Shown here: positions 28,250-36,669 of the stretch, piece by piece
How positions within the stretch are numbered: the first letter of the stretch is position 1
How the letters are laid out: the number at the start of each line of letters is the position of its first letter
DNA from: JAVVHH01 sp964613945
GTDB lineage: Bacteria; Pseudomonadota; Alphaproteobacteria; Acetobacterales; Acetobacteraceae
Direction: 5' to 3'
Assembly (NCBI GenBank): GCA_964613945.1
Contig: CAZTJC010000012.1
Location: forward strand, 52,270 to 116,269
DNA length: 64,000 nt
Made by a program: the position numbers and the translations under genes
The notes under the pieces: generated by a model
Seen by the model: only the letters and a program-made list of their open reading frames with translations
What the model was told of the DNA's origin: nothing
Database searches by the model: none

Positions 28250-29530
28250 ATGAAATCAAATCGAATGACCACCTTTATCCTGGTGGCGATGCTTCTCGGT
28301 ATCGCGTTCGGCGCGATCGTCCATAGCTACGTGCTGGACCCCGCTGTCCAGAAAACCATCGCGGGCTACGTTTCTATCGGCTCGATGATTTTCTTGCGCC
28401 TCATCAAGATGATCATCGGCCCGTTGGTGTTCTCCACTCTGGTGGTCGGCATCGGGCATATGAGCGATGCCGGCGCGGTCGGCCGGGTCGGCGGCAAGGC
28501 GATGCTGTGGTTCGTCAGCGCGTCGCTGGTTTCGCTCACGCTTGGCCTGATCCTGGTGGACCTGTTCCAGCCCGGCAACGGCGTCCACAAGGTCGCCGCC
28601 GGCCTGGCAACTGGCATCGACGCGCACGCGATGACGCTGGACGGCTTCATCAAGCACGTGTTCCCCGACAGCGCCGTGCGCCCGATGGTGGACAACGAGA
28701 TCCTGCAGATCGTCGTGTTCTCCATCTTCTTCGGCGTCGCCTGCGCCGCCATGGGCAGCCGCGCCAAGATCGTGCTGGAGACCATCGAAGGGCTGTCGCA
28801 TATCATCCTGCGCGTCACCGGTTACGTGATGAAGCTGGCGCCGGTGGCCGTGTTCTGCGCCATGGGGGCGACGATTGCCACCAACGGGCTCGGCATCCTG
28901 GTCAGCTACGCCAAGTTCATGGGCGAGTTCTACTTCGGGCTGGTCTGCCTGTGGCTGATCCTGATCCTGGCCGGCTTCGTCATCCTGGGGCCGTCGGTCA
29001 AGCGGCTCATCATGCTGGTGCGTGAGCCGTTCCTGCTGGCGTTCTCGACCGCGAGTTCCGAGGCGGCGTATCCCAAGATGCTGGAGCAGCTCGCCAAGTT
29101 CCCGATCGCCCGCAAGATCTCATCCTTCGTGCTGCCGCTCGGCTACTCGTTCAATCTCGACGGCACGATGATGTACTGCACCTTCGCCTCCGTCTTCATC
29201 GCCCAGGCCTACGACATCCCGCTGCCGCTCGGGACGCAGATCGCCATGCTGTTGACCCTGATGCTGACCAGCAAGGGCGTCGCCGGTGTGCCGCGCGCCT
29301 CCCTGGTGGTGATCGCGGCAACGCTGAGCCAGTTCAGCCTGCCGGAGGAAGGGCTGCTGCTGATCCTCGGCATCGACACCTTCCTCGACATGGGCCGCTC
29401 GGCGACCAACGTGATCGGCAACTCGCTGGCCACCGCCGTGGTCGCCAAGTGGGAGGGCCAGCTGGTGCTGGACGCCGACGACGTGACAATGATCGACGAC
29501 ATGGAGGGCATGGAAGCCGCGCACGCTTGA
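28250..29530 (+). CDS. Dicarboxylate/amino acid:cation symporter (DctA/GltP type, DAACS)
   Basis: Secondary transporter of 426 aa with eight helices and two re-entrant loops. Family motifs are the serine-rich AFSTASSEAAYP (HP1), YSFNLDGTMMY (TM7), SKGVAGVPRAS (HP2) and DMGRSATNVIGN (TM8), which form the substrate and cation sites. Dicarboxylates (DctA) and acidic amino acids (GltP) both fit. ATG 28250 is preceded by TGAGGG. It stands alone on the plus strand; a hairpin follows the stop. A sigma-54-like GG-N10-GC element lies upstream at 28216-28230, but it would give a very short leader. Confidence 0.9.
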   Translation: MKSNRMTTFILVAMLLGIAFGAIVHSYVLDPAVQKTIAGYVSIGSMIFLRLIKMIIGPLVFSTLVVGIGHMSDAGAVGRVGGKAMLWFVSASLVSLTLGLILVDLFQPGNGVHKVAAGLATGIDAHAMTLDGFIKHVFPDSAVRPMVDNEILQIVVFSIFFGVACAAMGSRAKIVLETIEGLSHIILRVTGYVMKLAPVAVFCAMGATIATNGLGILVSYAKFMGEFYFGLVCLWLILILAGFVILGPSVKRLIMLVREPFLLAFSTASSEAAYPKMLEQLAKFPIARKISSFVLPLGYSFNLDGTMMYCTFASVFIAQAYDIPLPLGTQIAMLLTLMLTSKGVAGVPRASLVVIAATLSQFSLPEEGLLLILGIDTFLDMGRSATNVIGNSLATAVVAKWEGQLVLDADDVTMIDDMEGMEAAHA

Positions 29531-29541
29531 TGGGTCACGCG

Positions 29542-29558
29542 GCCCGTCTGTGACGGGC
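29542..29558 (+). terminator. Possible hairpin terminator after the symporter gene
   Basis: GCCCGTC (29542-29548) pairs with GACGGGC (29552-29558) around a TGT loop, 12 bp after the symporter stop. A TGGGGTTT follows, but there is no clean T tract, so this is only a candidate. Confidence 0.4.
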
Positions 29559-29584
29559 TGGGGTTTGCTGCTACAGGCCCGGAC

Positions 29585-30583
29585 ATGGGGCAATTGCGGA
29601 TCGGGATCATCGGCGCGGGACATTTTGGGCGTTTTCACGCGCTCAAGGTAAAGGCGAGCCAGCGGGCGAGTTTGGCGGGCGTGTTCGATCCGCAGGCGGC
29701 GCGGGCGGCGGCGCTGGGCAAGGAAGCAGGCGGCCCGGCGCTGGACCTCAAGGCGTTGTTCGACGCCAGCGACGCGGTGATCGTGGCAAGCCCGGCCGAG
29801 ACGCATTTCGAGCTCGCCGGGCGGGCCTTGGCCGCCGGCAAGCACGTGCTGGTCGAAAAGCCGATCGCGGCGACGCTGGCCGAAGCGGACAGGCTGTCCG
29901 AACTGGCGCGCGAGCACGGCCGCGTGCTGCAGGTTGGCCACCTGCTGCGATACTCGGCCGAGCATCGTGCGATCTCCAGCCGTATCACCCGGCCGCTCTA
30001 CATCGAGGCGACGCGCATTGCTCCGTTTAAGCCGCGCGGCACCGACGTTTCGGTCATCCTGGACCTGATGATCCACGATTTCGACCTGGTGCTGGCGCTG
30101 GTGAATGCGCCGATCCAGAGCGTGGACGCGCTGGGGGCGGCGGTCTCGAGCCCGCTGGAAGACATCGCCAACGCGCGGGTGCGGTTCGAGAACGGTTGCG
30201 TGGCGACGATCACGGCGAGCCGGATCTCGCTCAAGACCGAACGGCGCATGCGCCTGTTCTCGGAAGAAGGCTATCTGTCGGCCGACTTCGTGGCGCGCGA
30301 ACTGGTGATGATCGGCCGCGAGCGGGGCCTGCCGCTTCCGGGCACCGGCGGCTTCCGGCGCGAGGCGGTGAGTTGGGCGGAGAGCGACAGCATGGCGGCC
30401 GAGCACGAGGCGTTCGCGGCCTCGTGCCTGGATGGAGCGCCGGTGCTGGTGGACGGGTTGGCCGGGCGGCGGGCGCTGGAGGCGGCGATCGCAGTGGCCG
30501 ACAGTATCGCAGAGTCGCGCCGGATCGCGGTCGCCTCAGGCCTCGTCCAGCAATTCGAGCACTTGGCGGGCGGCCGCGTCTGA
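29585..30583 (+). CDS. Gfo/Idh/MocA family NAD(P)-dependent sugar dehydrogenase
   Basis: Oxidoreductase of 332 aa. The N-terminal Rossmann domain has IGIIGAGHFGRFHA, and VLVEKPIA carries the conserved EKP lysine. DLMIHDFDL supplies the active-site Asp/His of the substrate domain. It is convergent with lpxB and overlaps it by 48 bp. Members next to lpxB may act on UDP-sugars: the GnnA type oxidises UDP-GlcNAc for 3-amino lipid A. No partner aminotransferase is visible here, so that role is speculative. Confidence 0.85.
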   Translation: MGQLRIGIIGAGHFGRFHALKVKASQRASLAGVFDPQAARAAALGKEAGGPALDLKALFDASDAVIVASPAETHFELAGRALAAGKHVLVEKPIAATLAEADRLSELAREHGRVLQVGHLLRYSAEHRAISSRITRPLYIEATRIAPFKPRGTDVSVILDLMIHDFDLVLALVNAPIQSVDALGAAVSSPLEDIANARVRFENGCVATITASRISLKTERRMRLFSEEGYLSADFVARELVMIGRERGLPLPGTGGFRREAVSWAESDSMAAEHEAFAASCLDGAPVLVDGLAGRRALEAAIAVADSIAESRRIAVASGLVQQFEHLAGGRV

Positions 30584-31678
30584 CGGGTTGCCCTCGGCCG
30601 GGCGAAGGCTGGCCAGGATGTCGAGAAAGGCGGATTTCTGCCGCTCGATGGCGTCGTCGTCGCCGAGCAGCTCCAGCACCGTGCGTTCCAGGATGTCGGC
30701 GCGGCAGCGTTCCTGCAGCAATTCCGGCACCACCTCACGACCGGCGAGCAGGTTCACCATGGCGACGTGCGGGATCTTGATGGCCCGGCGCGCGATGGCG
30801 GCACTGATCGGGTTGACGCGATACGTCACCGCCATGGGCACGCCGGCGAGGGCGAGCTCGAGGGTCGAGGTGCCGGATTTGGTCAGCGCGACAGAGGCGG
30901 CGGCGTAGGCATCGTGCTTGTCCCCCAATTCTGTGACGATGATCGGTTTGGTCTTCCAGGTCTCGGTGGCGTTGCGGACTGTGTCGGCCACGACGGCCGA
31001 AACCGGCAGAACCGGGCGGATATTCAGCGCCGAGACGGCGAGGCGATGAACCACCTCTTCGAAGATCGGCAACAGACGGGGGACCTCCGAGCGGCGGCTG
31101 CCTGGCATCAGGATGAGGACGCGCTCCTCGCCGAGGCCGTATCGGGCGCGGAAACGCGCCCCGTCGCCATCGCCGGCGCCGGATTCGAGTACGGGATGCC
31201 CGACGAAGCTGCCCTGAACTCCGCGGGCAGCGAACCACGCCGGCTCGAACGGCAGCAGGCAGAGCAGGCGGTCCCACAAGCCGGGAAACTTGCGGACGCG
31301 CTCCTCGTGCCAGGCCCAGACCTGCGGGGCGACGTAATGCACGCGCTTGAGCCCCAGCTTGGCGGCGCGCTTGAGGACGTGCTTGGTGTAACCCGGCGAG
31401 TCGATGGTCACGAGCACATCTGGAGTCTTGGCGCCAATGTCCACCATCGTCTGCGCCAGCCGCCGGCGGATGAGGGGAATGCGAGGCAGGATCTCGACCA
31501 GCCCCATGACGGCGAGGTCGGACATCGGGTGTAGGCTGTCCAAGCCCCGCTCGGTCATGCGAGGACCGCCGACGCCGGCAAAGGCGAGATCGGGACGTTG
31601 CTGGCGAAGCGCGGCCATGAGGCGGGCGCCAAGGACGTCGCCGCTGGCCTCGCCGGCGATAATGTAGATCAGGGGCAT
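30536..31678 (-). CDS. lpxB: Lipid-A-disaccharide synthase
   Basis: GT19 enzyme of 380 aa that condenses UDP-2,3-diacylglucosamine with lipid X to form the lipid A disaccharide at the inner membrane. IYIIAGEASGDVLGARL at the N-terminus, VMGLVEILPRIP, HYVAPQVWAWH and MPGSRRSEV are classic LpxB motifs. SGTSTLELALAGVPMAV lies in the C-terminal donor-binding half. ATG 31678 fits the family; a TTG at 31696 would add six residues. The gene is isolated from the other lpx genes within this window and diverges from the DUF952 gene with 36 bp between starts. Confidence 0.96.
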   Translation of the reverse strand: MPLIYIIAGEASGDVLGARLMAALRQQRPDLAFAGVGGPRMTERGLDSLHPMSDLAVMGLVEILPRIPLIRRRLAQTMVDIGAKTPDVLVTIDSPGYTKHVLKRAAKLGLKRVHYVAPQVWAWHEERVRKFPGLWDRLLCLLPFEPAWFAARGVQGSFVGHPVLESGAGDGDGARFRARYGLGEERVLILMPGSRRSEVPRLLPIFEEVVHRLAVSALNIRPVLPVSAVVADTVRNATETWKTKPIIVTELGDKHDAYAAASVALTKSGTSTLELALAGVPMAVTYRVNPISAAIARRAIKIPHVAMVNLLAGREVVPELLQERCRADILERTVLELLGDDDAIERQKSAFLDILASLRPAEGNPSDAAARQVLELLDEA

Positions 31679-31714
31679 GGCCGACTGAATAGGCAACGGG
31701 AGTTCGGGTTACAA

Positions 31715-31996
31715 ATGGCTTGGTTGTTGCACGTGATCGGGATCGACGAGTGGGACCGGGCGCAGCCGGACGGGCTGGCGTGTCCGCCGGGCGGCTTTAT
31801 CCATCTCTGTACGGAAACCCAGCTACCCTTCGTGCTGGAACGGCATTTCGCCGGGCGGGAGCGGCTGGTGGTGCTGCATCTCGATGCGGAGGAGCTGGAT
31901 GTGCGCTGGGAGGTAAGCGAGCCGGGAATGCCGCCATTCCCGCATCTCTACGAAGACCTGCCGGTGGGGCTAGTGCGGCGGGCGGACTGGGTTTGA
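31715..31996 (+). CDS. DUF952 domain protein
   Basis: Small soluble protein of 93 aa matching DUF952: LLHVIGIDEWDRA, CPPGGFIHLC, and the C-terminal PPFPHLYEDLPVGLV. The function of the family is unknown. ATG 31715 is used because upstream codons of the open frame lie antisense to lpxB. It converges with the next minus-strand gene across a strong hairpin (32004-32027). Confidence 0.82.
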   Translation: MAWLLHVIGIDEWDRAQPDGLACPPGGFIHLCTETQLPFVLERHFAGRERLVVLHLDAEELDVRWEVSEPGMPPFPHLYEDLPVGLVRRADWV

Positions 31997-32003
31997 CGTG
32001 ATA

Positions 32004-32027
32004 CCAGGGCGGGTCACACCGCCCTGG
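32004..32027. terminator. Bidirectional hairpin between convergent genes
   Basis: A perfect 9-bp stem, CCAGGGCGG (32004-32012) with CCGCCCTGG (32019-32027), around a 6-nt loop. It lies between the DUF952 stop and the stop of the convergent 114-aa gene. No T tract is present on either side. Confidence 0.55.
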
Positions 32028-32038
32028 ATCGTGTTGAG

Positions 32039-32383
32039 CTAGGCGGCGGTGCCGCCTTCCGGCAGGTCGCCGTCGTCGGTCTTCTTCATTTCCTCGCGGG
32101 TCATCGGCGTCTGCATGAAGCGGCCTTCGTCGCCCAGGGCGCCGGACGGGAACTCGCCCAGGTTGGACTGGATCGAGGCCTCCTCGACGATCACGGCGGG
32201 CACGGAATCCACGTCGCGCAGCCCGGCGGCGCCGGCCATCTCCATGCGCGCTAGCTCGTCGGCGCGTTCACGGTATTCGTCCATGCGGCCTTCGGGGTTG
32301 CCGTCGGCTTCGGAGAGTTCCTTGGCGAGGGATTCGACGCGCTTCTTGAACGCGGGCGATGGGTCGAGCGGATTGTCTGACAT
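32039..32383 (-). CDS. Conserved hypothetical acidic protein
   Basis: Soluble, charged 114-aa protein beginning MSDNPLDPSPAFKKRVESLA and rich in Glu and Asp; the N-terminal half is predicted helical. No signal peptide, membrane segment or recognisable motif. Codon use fits the chromosome, and an AAAGG ribosome site lies 6 bp before the ATG, so it is probably a real gene. I do not recognise its family. Confidence 0.68.
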   Translation of the reverse strand: MSDNPLDPSPAFKKRVESLAKELSEADGNPEGRMDEYRERADELARMEMAGAAGLRDVDSVPAVIVEEASIQSNLGEFPSGALGDEGRFMQTPMTREEMKKTDDGDLPEGGTAA

Positions 32384-32425
32384 GGTGAACCTTTAGCCTA
32401 TCGCGACTTAACTCGCGAGGACGCG

Positions 32426-33178
32426 TCAGGGTTCGGCAGGAAGATCGATCCAGGACAAATGCCCGCCCTTGCCGGCCCCGGTATCGAGAAAGATGGCACG
32501 GCCGCCGGAGGTGCCGGTCTTGACGTACGGTCGGCCATCCGTGCTGCGCTGGTCATGCCCGCAATAAACGGTGATCCCGGCGGGGATGCGGTCCACCCAG
32601 CGGACCACGCGCTCGGGGTAGCCGTCCGTCTGCATCCGCCCGGTGGTCTCGCCGAACAGCGCGCGGGAGAGCAGCGGGTCGACGCGGCCTAGGGCGGGCG
32701 GCGGCGGCTCGCTCAGCATGGCGGGGTGAAAGCCGCCATGGACGAAGGCGGTCTCGCCGCGGACCAGCCAGGCCGGCGCGCGATTGATCTCCAGCAGCGC
32801 GCGCTCGCGAAGCGCCGGGTCGAGTTGGGCCAGGGTGGCTTCCAGGGCGGCATCGGCGCGGACGGCGTAGCCGCCGAGGGCACGCCCCAGTTTGCGATCG
32901 TGGTTGCCCAGGATGAACAGGCCGCGGCCGGTGTCGATCAGCTCGAACATCCGGCGCAGCACGCCGGCGCTGTCGGGGCCATGATCGCTGAGATCACCGA
33001 GCTGGATAAGAAAACGATCGGTGCTGGCCGCGGCGCTGAACGCCCGGAGATCGCCATGCACGTCACCGACGATGCGAAGCTCGGCCCCCGCTGGGATCAC
33101 GGCGCAACTCCGCCTGCCATGACCCGGCCATTCGCGTGCGAGCCACCGGCGGAGGCGGCGACGTGGTCGTTCCGCCAC
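32426..33178 (-). CDS. Calcineurin-like metallophosphoesterase (PPP/ApaH-like)
   Basis: Predicted cytosolic phosphoesterase of 250 aa. Metal-binding motifs appear in the expected order: GDVHGD, GDLSDHGPDS, GNHDRK, then VHGGFH and the late GHDQRS. This pattern resembles serine/threonine phosphatases and PrpE/ApaH-type dinucleoside polyphosphatases, but the GDxxDRG core is altered to GDLSDHG. The start is GTG 33178, with GGAG very close upstream; another start is possible. Its substrate cannot be inferred. Confidence 0.82.
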   Translation of the reverse strand: MAERPRRRLRRWLAREWPGHGRRSCAVIPAGAELRIVGDVHGDLRAFSAAASTDRFLIQLGDLSDHGPDSAGVLRRMFELIDTGRGLFILGNHDRKLGRALGGYAVRADAALEATLAQLDPALRERALLEINRAPAWLVRGETAFVHGGFHPAMLSEPPPPALGRVDPLLSRALFGETTGRMQTDGYPERVVRWVDRIPAGITVYCGHDQRSTDGRPYVKTGTSGGRAIFLDTGAGKGGHLSWIDLPAEP

Positions 33179-33294
33179 GACTCCGAGCGGAAGCAGACGA
33201 TCGCGGGTGGGAAATCACTCATCGGCAACAGATATGTTGAGGGTTGGGCCGAACGGCAACGCAAATTCCCGCGTCAAGGAACAAAGGTTGCGGA

Positions 33295-33978
33295 TCAAGC
33301 GGGCACGGCGACGTGGTGCAGCGGGAAGCTGAACAAACGGTTGCGGCCGAGAAGGTAGGCGCGGCCGCCGACCGGGAACAGGCGGGCGATGGCCGGGTTG
33401 GCGACGTCGAGTCCTCCGGTAAAGGCGCCGATCGCCGGCAGCATCAGGCGATGCTCGTCGACCACGAAGCATGGGCGGGTGACGTGCCCGGCCCGGGTGG
33501 GCACGGTGGCCTTGGGGTGGTGATGGCCGACCAGCTCGGGCTGGGACGCGCCAAGGCGGGCCTGGTGACAGAAATCCAGGCCGAGATGGGACCAGCACAG
33601 GGTGGACAGGCCGGCGAGGCCGGGGGCAGGCGCCGGGTCGTGGTTGCCGAGGACCCAGACGAAATCGATGTGTTCGACCCAGGCGAGCAGGCGGCCGGCA
33701 TCGGCGGCGGCCATGCGGCTGAACCCGTAGCGGTCGTGGAAGCTATCGCCGAGCGCCACGACGGTGGCGGGGCGGTAGCGGACCAGCAGGGCCTCGACCC
33801 GGTCGAGGGTGATCTTGGTATCCCAAGGTGGAAGCAGGCTGCCTTTGCTGGCGGCGGCGGTGCCTTTCTCGAGGTGGAGGTCGGCGACGGCGAGCAGACG
33901 CTCGGCGGGCCAGAACACGGCGCCGTCGGAATCGAGCAGGAGGTCGTGGCCGCCGAAGCGGATGGGGATGGTGTTCAT
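33295..33978 (-). CDS. pdeM: Ligase-associated DNA damage response endonuclease PdeM
   Basis: Metallophosphoesterase of 227 aa with VADLHLEKG, GDSFHD, LGNHDP and GHHHPK, matching PdeM-type endonucleases. These are encoded with an Lhr-like helicase, an exonuclease and an ATP-dependent DNA ligase in a damage-response cluster. Its ATG overlaps the helicase stop (33975-33978), so translation is coupled. The long frame upstream to 34794 is antisense or overlapping noise. The ligase and exonuclease are not nearby. Confidence 0.88.
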   Translation of the reverse strand: MNTIPIRFGGHDLLLDSDGAVFWPAERLLAVADLHLEKGTAAASKGSLLPPWDTKITLDRVEALLVRYRPATVVALGDSFHDRYGFSRMAAADAGRLLAWVEHIDFVWVLGNHDPAPAPGLAGLSTLCWSHLGLDFCHQARLGASQPELVGHHHPKATVPTRAGHVTRPCFVVDEHRLMLPAIGAFTGGLDVANPAIARLFPVGGRAYLLGRNRLFSFPLHHVAVPA

Positions 33979-36479
33979 GGCGGGGCGGTGCTGCGTCGCT
34001 TGGCGCCGGGCTGGCGCTGGAGGATGGCGAGGTTGGAGCGATGGATGGCGCGAACCTGCATGGGCTTGTTGCTCGTCTCCAGCAATCCCGTGGCTTCGGC
34101 GATGAGCGCCTCGGTTTCTTCCAGCATCGCGTCCTCGGCGCCTTCGGTGCGGACGGTCTCGCGGCCGATGTCGAGCAGGATGGGAATCGCCAGGGGCGAG
34201 ACGCGGGTGAGGGCGAGGTGCCGCACGCGGCCGGCGATGCGCGACAACATGCCGGCGACGCGGCCGACGTCGGTGAGGCCGGAGGACGCGTCGGCGCGGG
34301 TGGCGCGCAGCAGGACGTGATCGGGCTGATGTCGGCGCAGCACGTCGTAGATCAGGTCGGTGTTGACGGTGACGGCCTTGCGGGTCTTTTCGGCGCCGGG
34401 CTGGTTGCGTTGTACCAGGCCGGAGACGACGGCGACGTTGCGGAAGGTGCGGCGGAGCATGGAGGATTCGGCCATCCAGGCTTCCAGGTCGTCGCCGAGC
34501 ATGTCCTCCTGGAACAACGATTCGATGTCGGTGGGTTCGTGGGCGGACCAGACGGAAATGACGTAGTCGGTGGCGACGAAGCCGAGCGGGGCGTAGCCGG
34601 CGCGTTCCATGCGCCGGGTCAGCAGCATGCCGAGGGTCTGGTGGGCATTGCGGCCCTCGAAGCAGTAGGCGACCAGGAACCAGCGGCCGTTGCGGGGAAA
34701 GGTCTCGACCAGCAGGTCGTCGGGGCCGGGGAGTTCGGAGCGTTCGAGCTGCAGGGTGAGCCATTCGCGGACCGGCTCGGGGAAGTTCGTCCACGAGTCC
34801 TGGTCGTGCAGCATGGTGCGGACGCGGGCGGCGAGGTTGGTGGAGAGCGACTGTTTGGACCCGGCGTATGCGGGAACCATGGGCTCGCCGGTGCCGCCGT
34901 CCTGCACCTCGACGGTGGTCTCGCGGACACGAACGAACTTGAGCAACCGGCCGGCGAACATGAACGTCGCGCCGGGCGGCATCATGTTGACGAAGCCTTC
35001 CTCGATCTCGCCCAGGTTGGGGCCGCCGCGGCCGGCGTAGCGCACTTTCAGCAGCGGGGCCTCGACGATGGTGCCGAGGTTCATGCGGGCGAGGCGGGCG
35101 ATGGCCTCGCTGCGGATATGCACAACGCCGTCGCTGTCGATGAACAGCTTTCGATACCGGTCATAGGCTTGCAGCGCGTAGCCGCCGTTCTCGACGAAGG
35201 TGAGGACGTCGTAGAAATCCTGGCGGGTGATCATCGCGTACGGGGCGGCGGCGTGGACTTCGGCGAGCATCGCCTCGGGGTCGAAGGGGCCGGCAGCGGC
35301 GGTGAGCAGGAGATGTTGCGCCAGGACGTCGAGACCGCCGGGGCGGGGGAGGTCACCGTCCTGCTCGCCGGCGGCGACACCTTCGATGGCGGCCTCGCAT
35401 TCCAGCAATTCGAAGCGGTTGGCCGGCACAAGGATGGCGTTGGAGGTCTCGTCCATGCGGTGGCTGGCGCGGCCGACGCGCTGCAGCAGGCGGCTGACCC
35501 CCTTGGGGGCGCCGACCTGGATGACCTGGTCGACGCCGCCCCAGTCGATGCCGAGGTCGAGCGAGGAGGTGGCGACCACGGCGCGGAGCTTGCCGGCGGC
35601 CATCGCGGCCTCGACCTTGCGGCGTTGGCCGATGTCGAGGCTGCCGTGATGGACGGCGATGGGCAGGGTGTCGTCATTCAGCTTCCACAGCGCCTGGAAC
35701 ATCAGCTCGCCCTGGGCGCGGGTGTTGACGAAGATGATGGTCATGTCGGCACCGCGGATGCGCTGGAGGATGCGCGAGGCGGCAGCGAGGCCCATGTGGC
35801 CGGACCATGGCAGGCGCTCCTCCGGCAGCATGACGGCCAGGGCCGGCGGGGCGCCCTCGGCCACCTCGATCAGTTCGCACCCGCCGCCGACCCAGTCGAG
35901 CAGGGCCCGTTTGTGGGCGATGGTGGCCGACAACCCGACCCGGCGCAGGCCGGGGACGAGGGTGCCGAGGCGGGCGATGCCGAGGGCCAGCTGGTCGCCG
36001 CGCTTGGTGCCGGCCAGGGCGTGTACCTCGTCGATGATGATCGTGCGCAGGCTGGCGAAGAAGTCAGGCGCGTCCTTTTGCGAGAGCAGGAGGGCGAGGC
36101 TCTCGGGGGTGGTCAGCAGGATGTGGGGCGGGCTGGATTTGAGGCGGGCGCGGCGGTTCTGCGGGGTGTCGCCGGTGCGGGTCTCGACGGTGATGGGGAG
36201 GGCCATCTCGTCGATCGGCGCGGTGAGATTGCGGGCGACGTCGGTGGCGAGCGCCTTGAGCGGGCTGACATAAAGAGTGTGAAGGCCGCGATGCGGCGTT
36301 TCGGCAAGTTCGAGCAGGGTGGCGAGGAAGCCCGCCAGCGTCTTGCCGCCGCCGGTGGGGGCGACGAGCAGGGCGCTGCGGCCGGCGCGGGCGGTGGCGA
36401 TCATGTCGAGCTGGTGCGCACGTGGCGTCCAGCCGCGGCGGGCGAACCAACGCGCGAAAGGTTCGGGTAATGTTCCCAT
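33975..36479 (-). CDS. Ligase-associated DNA damage response DEXH-box helicase (Lhr-like)
   Basis: Superfamily 2 helicase of 834 aa. Motif I is APTGGGKT, motif II IIDEVHAL (DEVH), motif III LSATI, motif V region ATSSLDLGIDWG and motif VI QRVGRASHR. The WH and C-terminal DUF1998/Lhr-core region follows. ATG 36479 matches the family start (TLPEPFARWFARRGWTPRAHQ). It overlaps pdeM by 4 bp. The family is expected to work with PdeM, a 3' exonuclease and a ligase in DNA repair; only PdeM is present here. A very long plus-strand frame (33828-36470) is its antisense shadow. Confidence 0.94.
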   Translation of the reverse strand: MGTLPEPFARWFARRGWTPRAHQLDMIATARAGRSALLVAPTGGGKTLAGFLATLLELAETPHRGLHTLYVSPLKALATDVARNLTAPIDEMALPITVETRTGDTPQNRRARLKSSPPHILLTTPESLALLLSQKDAPDFFASLRTIIIDEVHALAGTKRGDQLALGIARLGTLVPGLRRVGLSATIAHKRALLDWVGGGCELIEVAEGAPPALAVMLPEERLPWSGHMGLAAASRILQRIRGADMTIIFVNTRAQGELMFQALWKLNDDTLPIAVHHGSLDIGQRRKVEAAMAAGKLRAVVATSSLDLGIDWGGVDQVIQVGAPKGVSRLLQRVGRASHRMDETSNAILVPANRFELLECEAAIEGVAAGEQDGDLPRPGGLDVLAQHLLLTAAAGPFDPEAMLAEVHAAAPYAMITRQDFYDVLTFVENGGYALQAYDRYRKLFIDSDGVVHIRSEAIARLARMNLGTIVEAPLLKVRYAGRGGPNLGEIEEGFVNMMPPGATFMFAGRLLKFVRVRETTVEVQDGGTGEPMVPAYAGSKQSLSTNLAARVRTMLHDQDSWTNFPEPVREWLTLQLERSELPGPDDLLVETFPRNGRWFLVAYCFEGRNAHQTLGMLLTRRMERAGYAPLGFVATDYVISVWSAHEPTDIESLFQEDMLGDDLEAWMAESSMLRRTFRNVAVVSGLVQRNQPGAEKTRKAVTVNTDLIYDVLRRHQPDHVLLRATRADASSGLTDVGRVAGMLSRIAGRVRHLALTRVSPLAIPILLDIGRETVRTEGAEDAMLEETEALIAEATGLLETSNKPMQVRAIHRSNLAILQRQPGAKRRSTAPP

Positions 36480-36548
36480 CGGAAGCCACACATAGACGCT
36501 GCCCGGCGAAGGTCCAAATCCTGCCTGCCAGCTAACCACCAATGGTTG

Positions 36549-36583
36549 TGTCTCGAAAAGTTTACAATATTATTTTCGAGACA
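36549..36583. promoter_or_regulatory. Perfect 11-bp inverted repeat in a divergent promoter region
   Basis: TGTCTCGAAAA (36549-36559) and its exact complement TTTTCGAGACA (36573-36583) are separated by 13 nt of AT-rich sequence. The element lies between the divergent helicase gene (starts 36479) and the PEP-CTERM gene (starts 36670), in the only AT-rich part of the neighbourhood. The form suggests a dimer-binding operator; the regulator is unknown. Confidence 0.6.
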
Positions 36584-36669
36584 TTACTAACTCTTTGAAA
36601 TCTAAGGTTGGCGCGCAACGTGCGTTAACACCGTCAATGCAGCCTCAGGTTGCGGTGTTCGCAAGGAAG

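Noticed and set aside
33828..36470. 880-codon plus-strand open frame
   Set aside because: It is antisense to the Lhr-like helicase and pdeM genes, which have full motif sets. Its composition (Gly/Ala/Asp/Val-rich) is typical of antisense frames in high-GC DNA.
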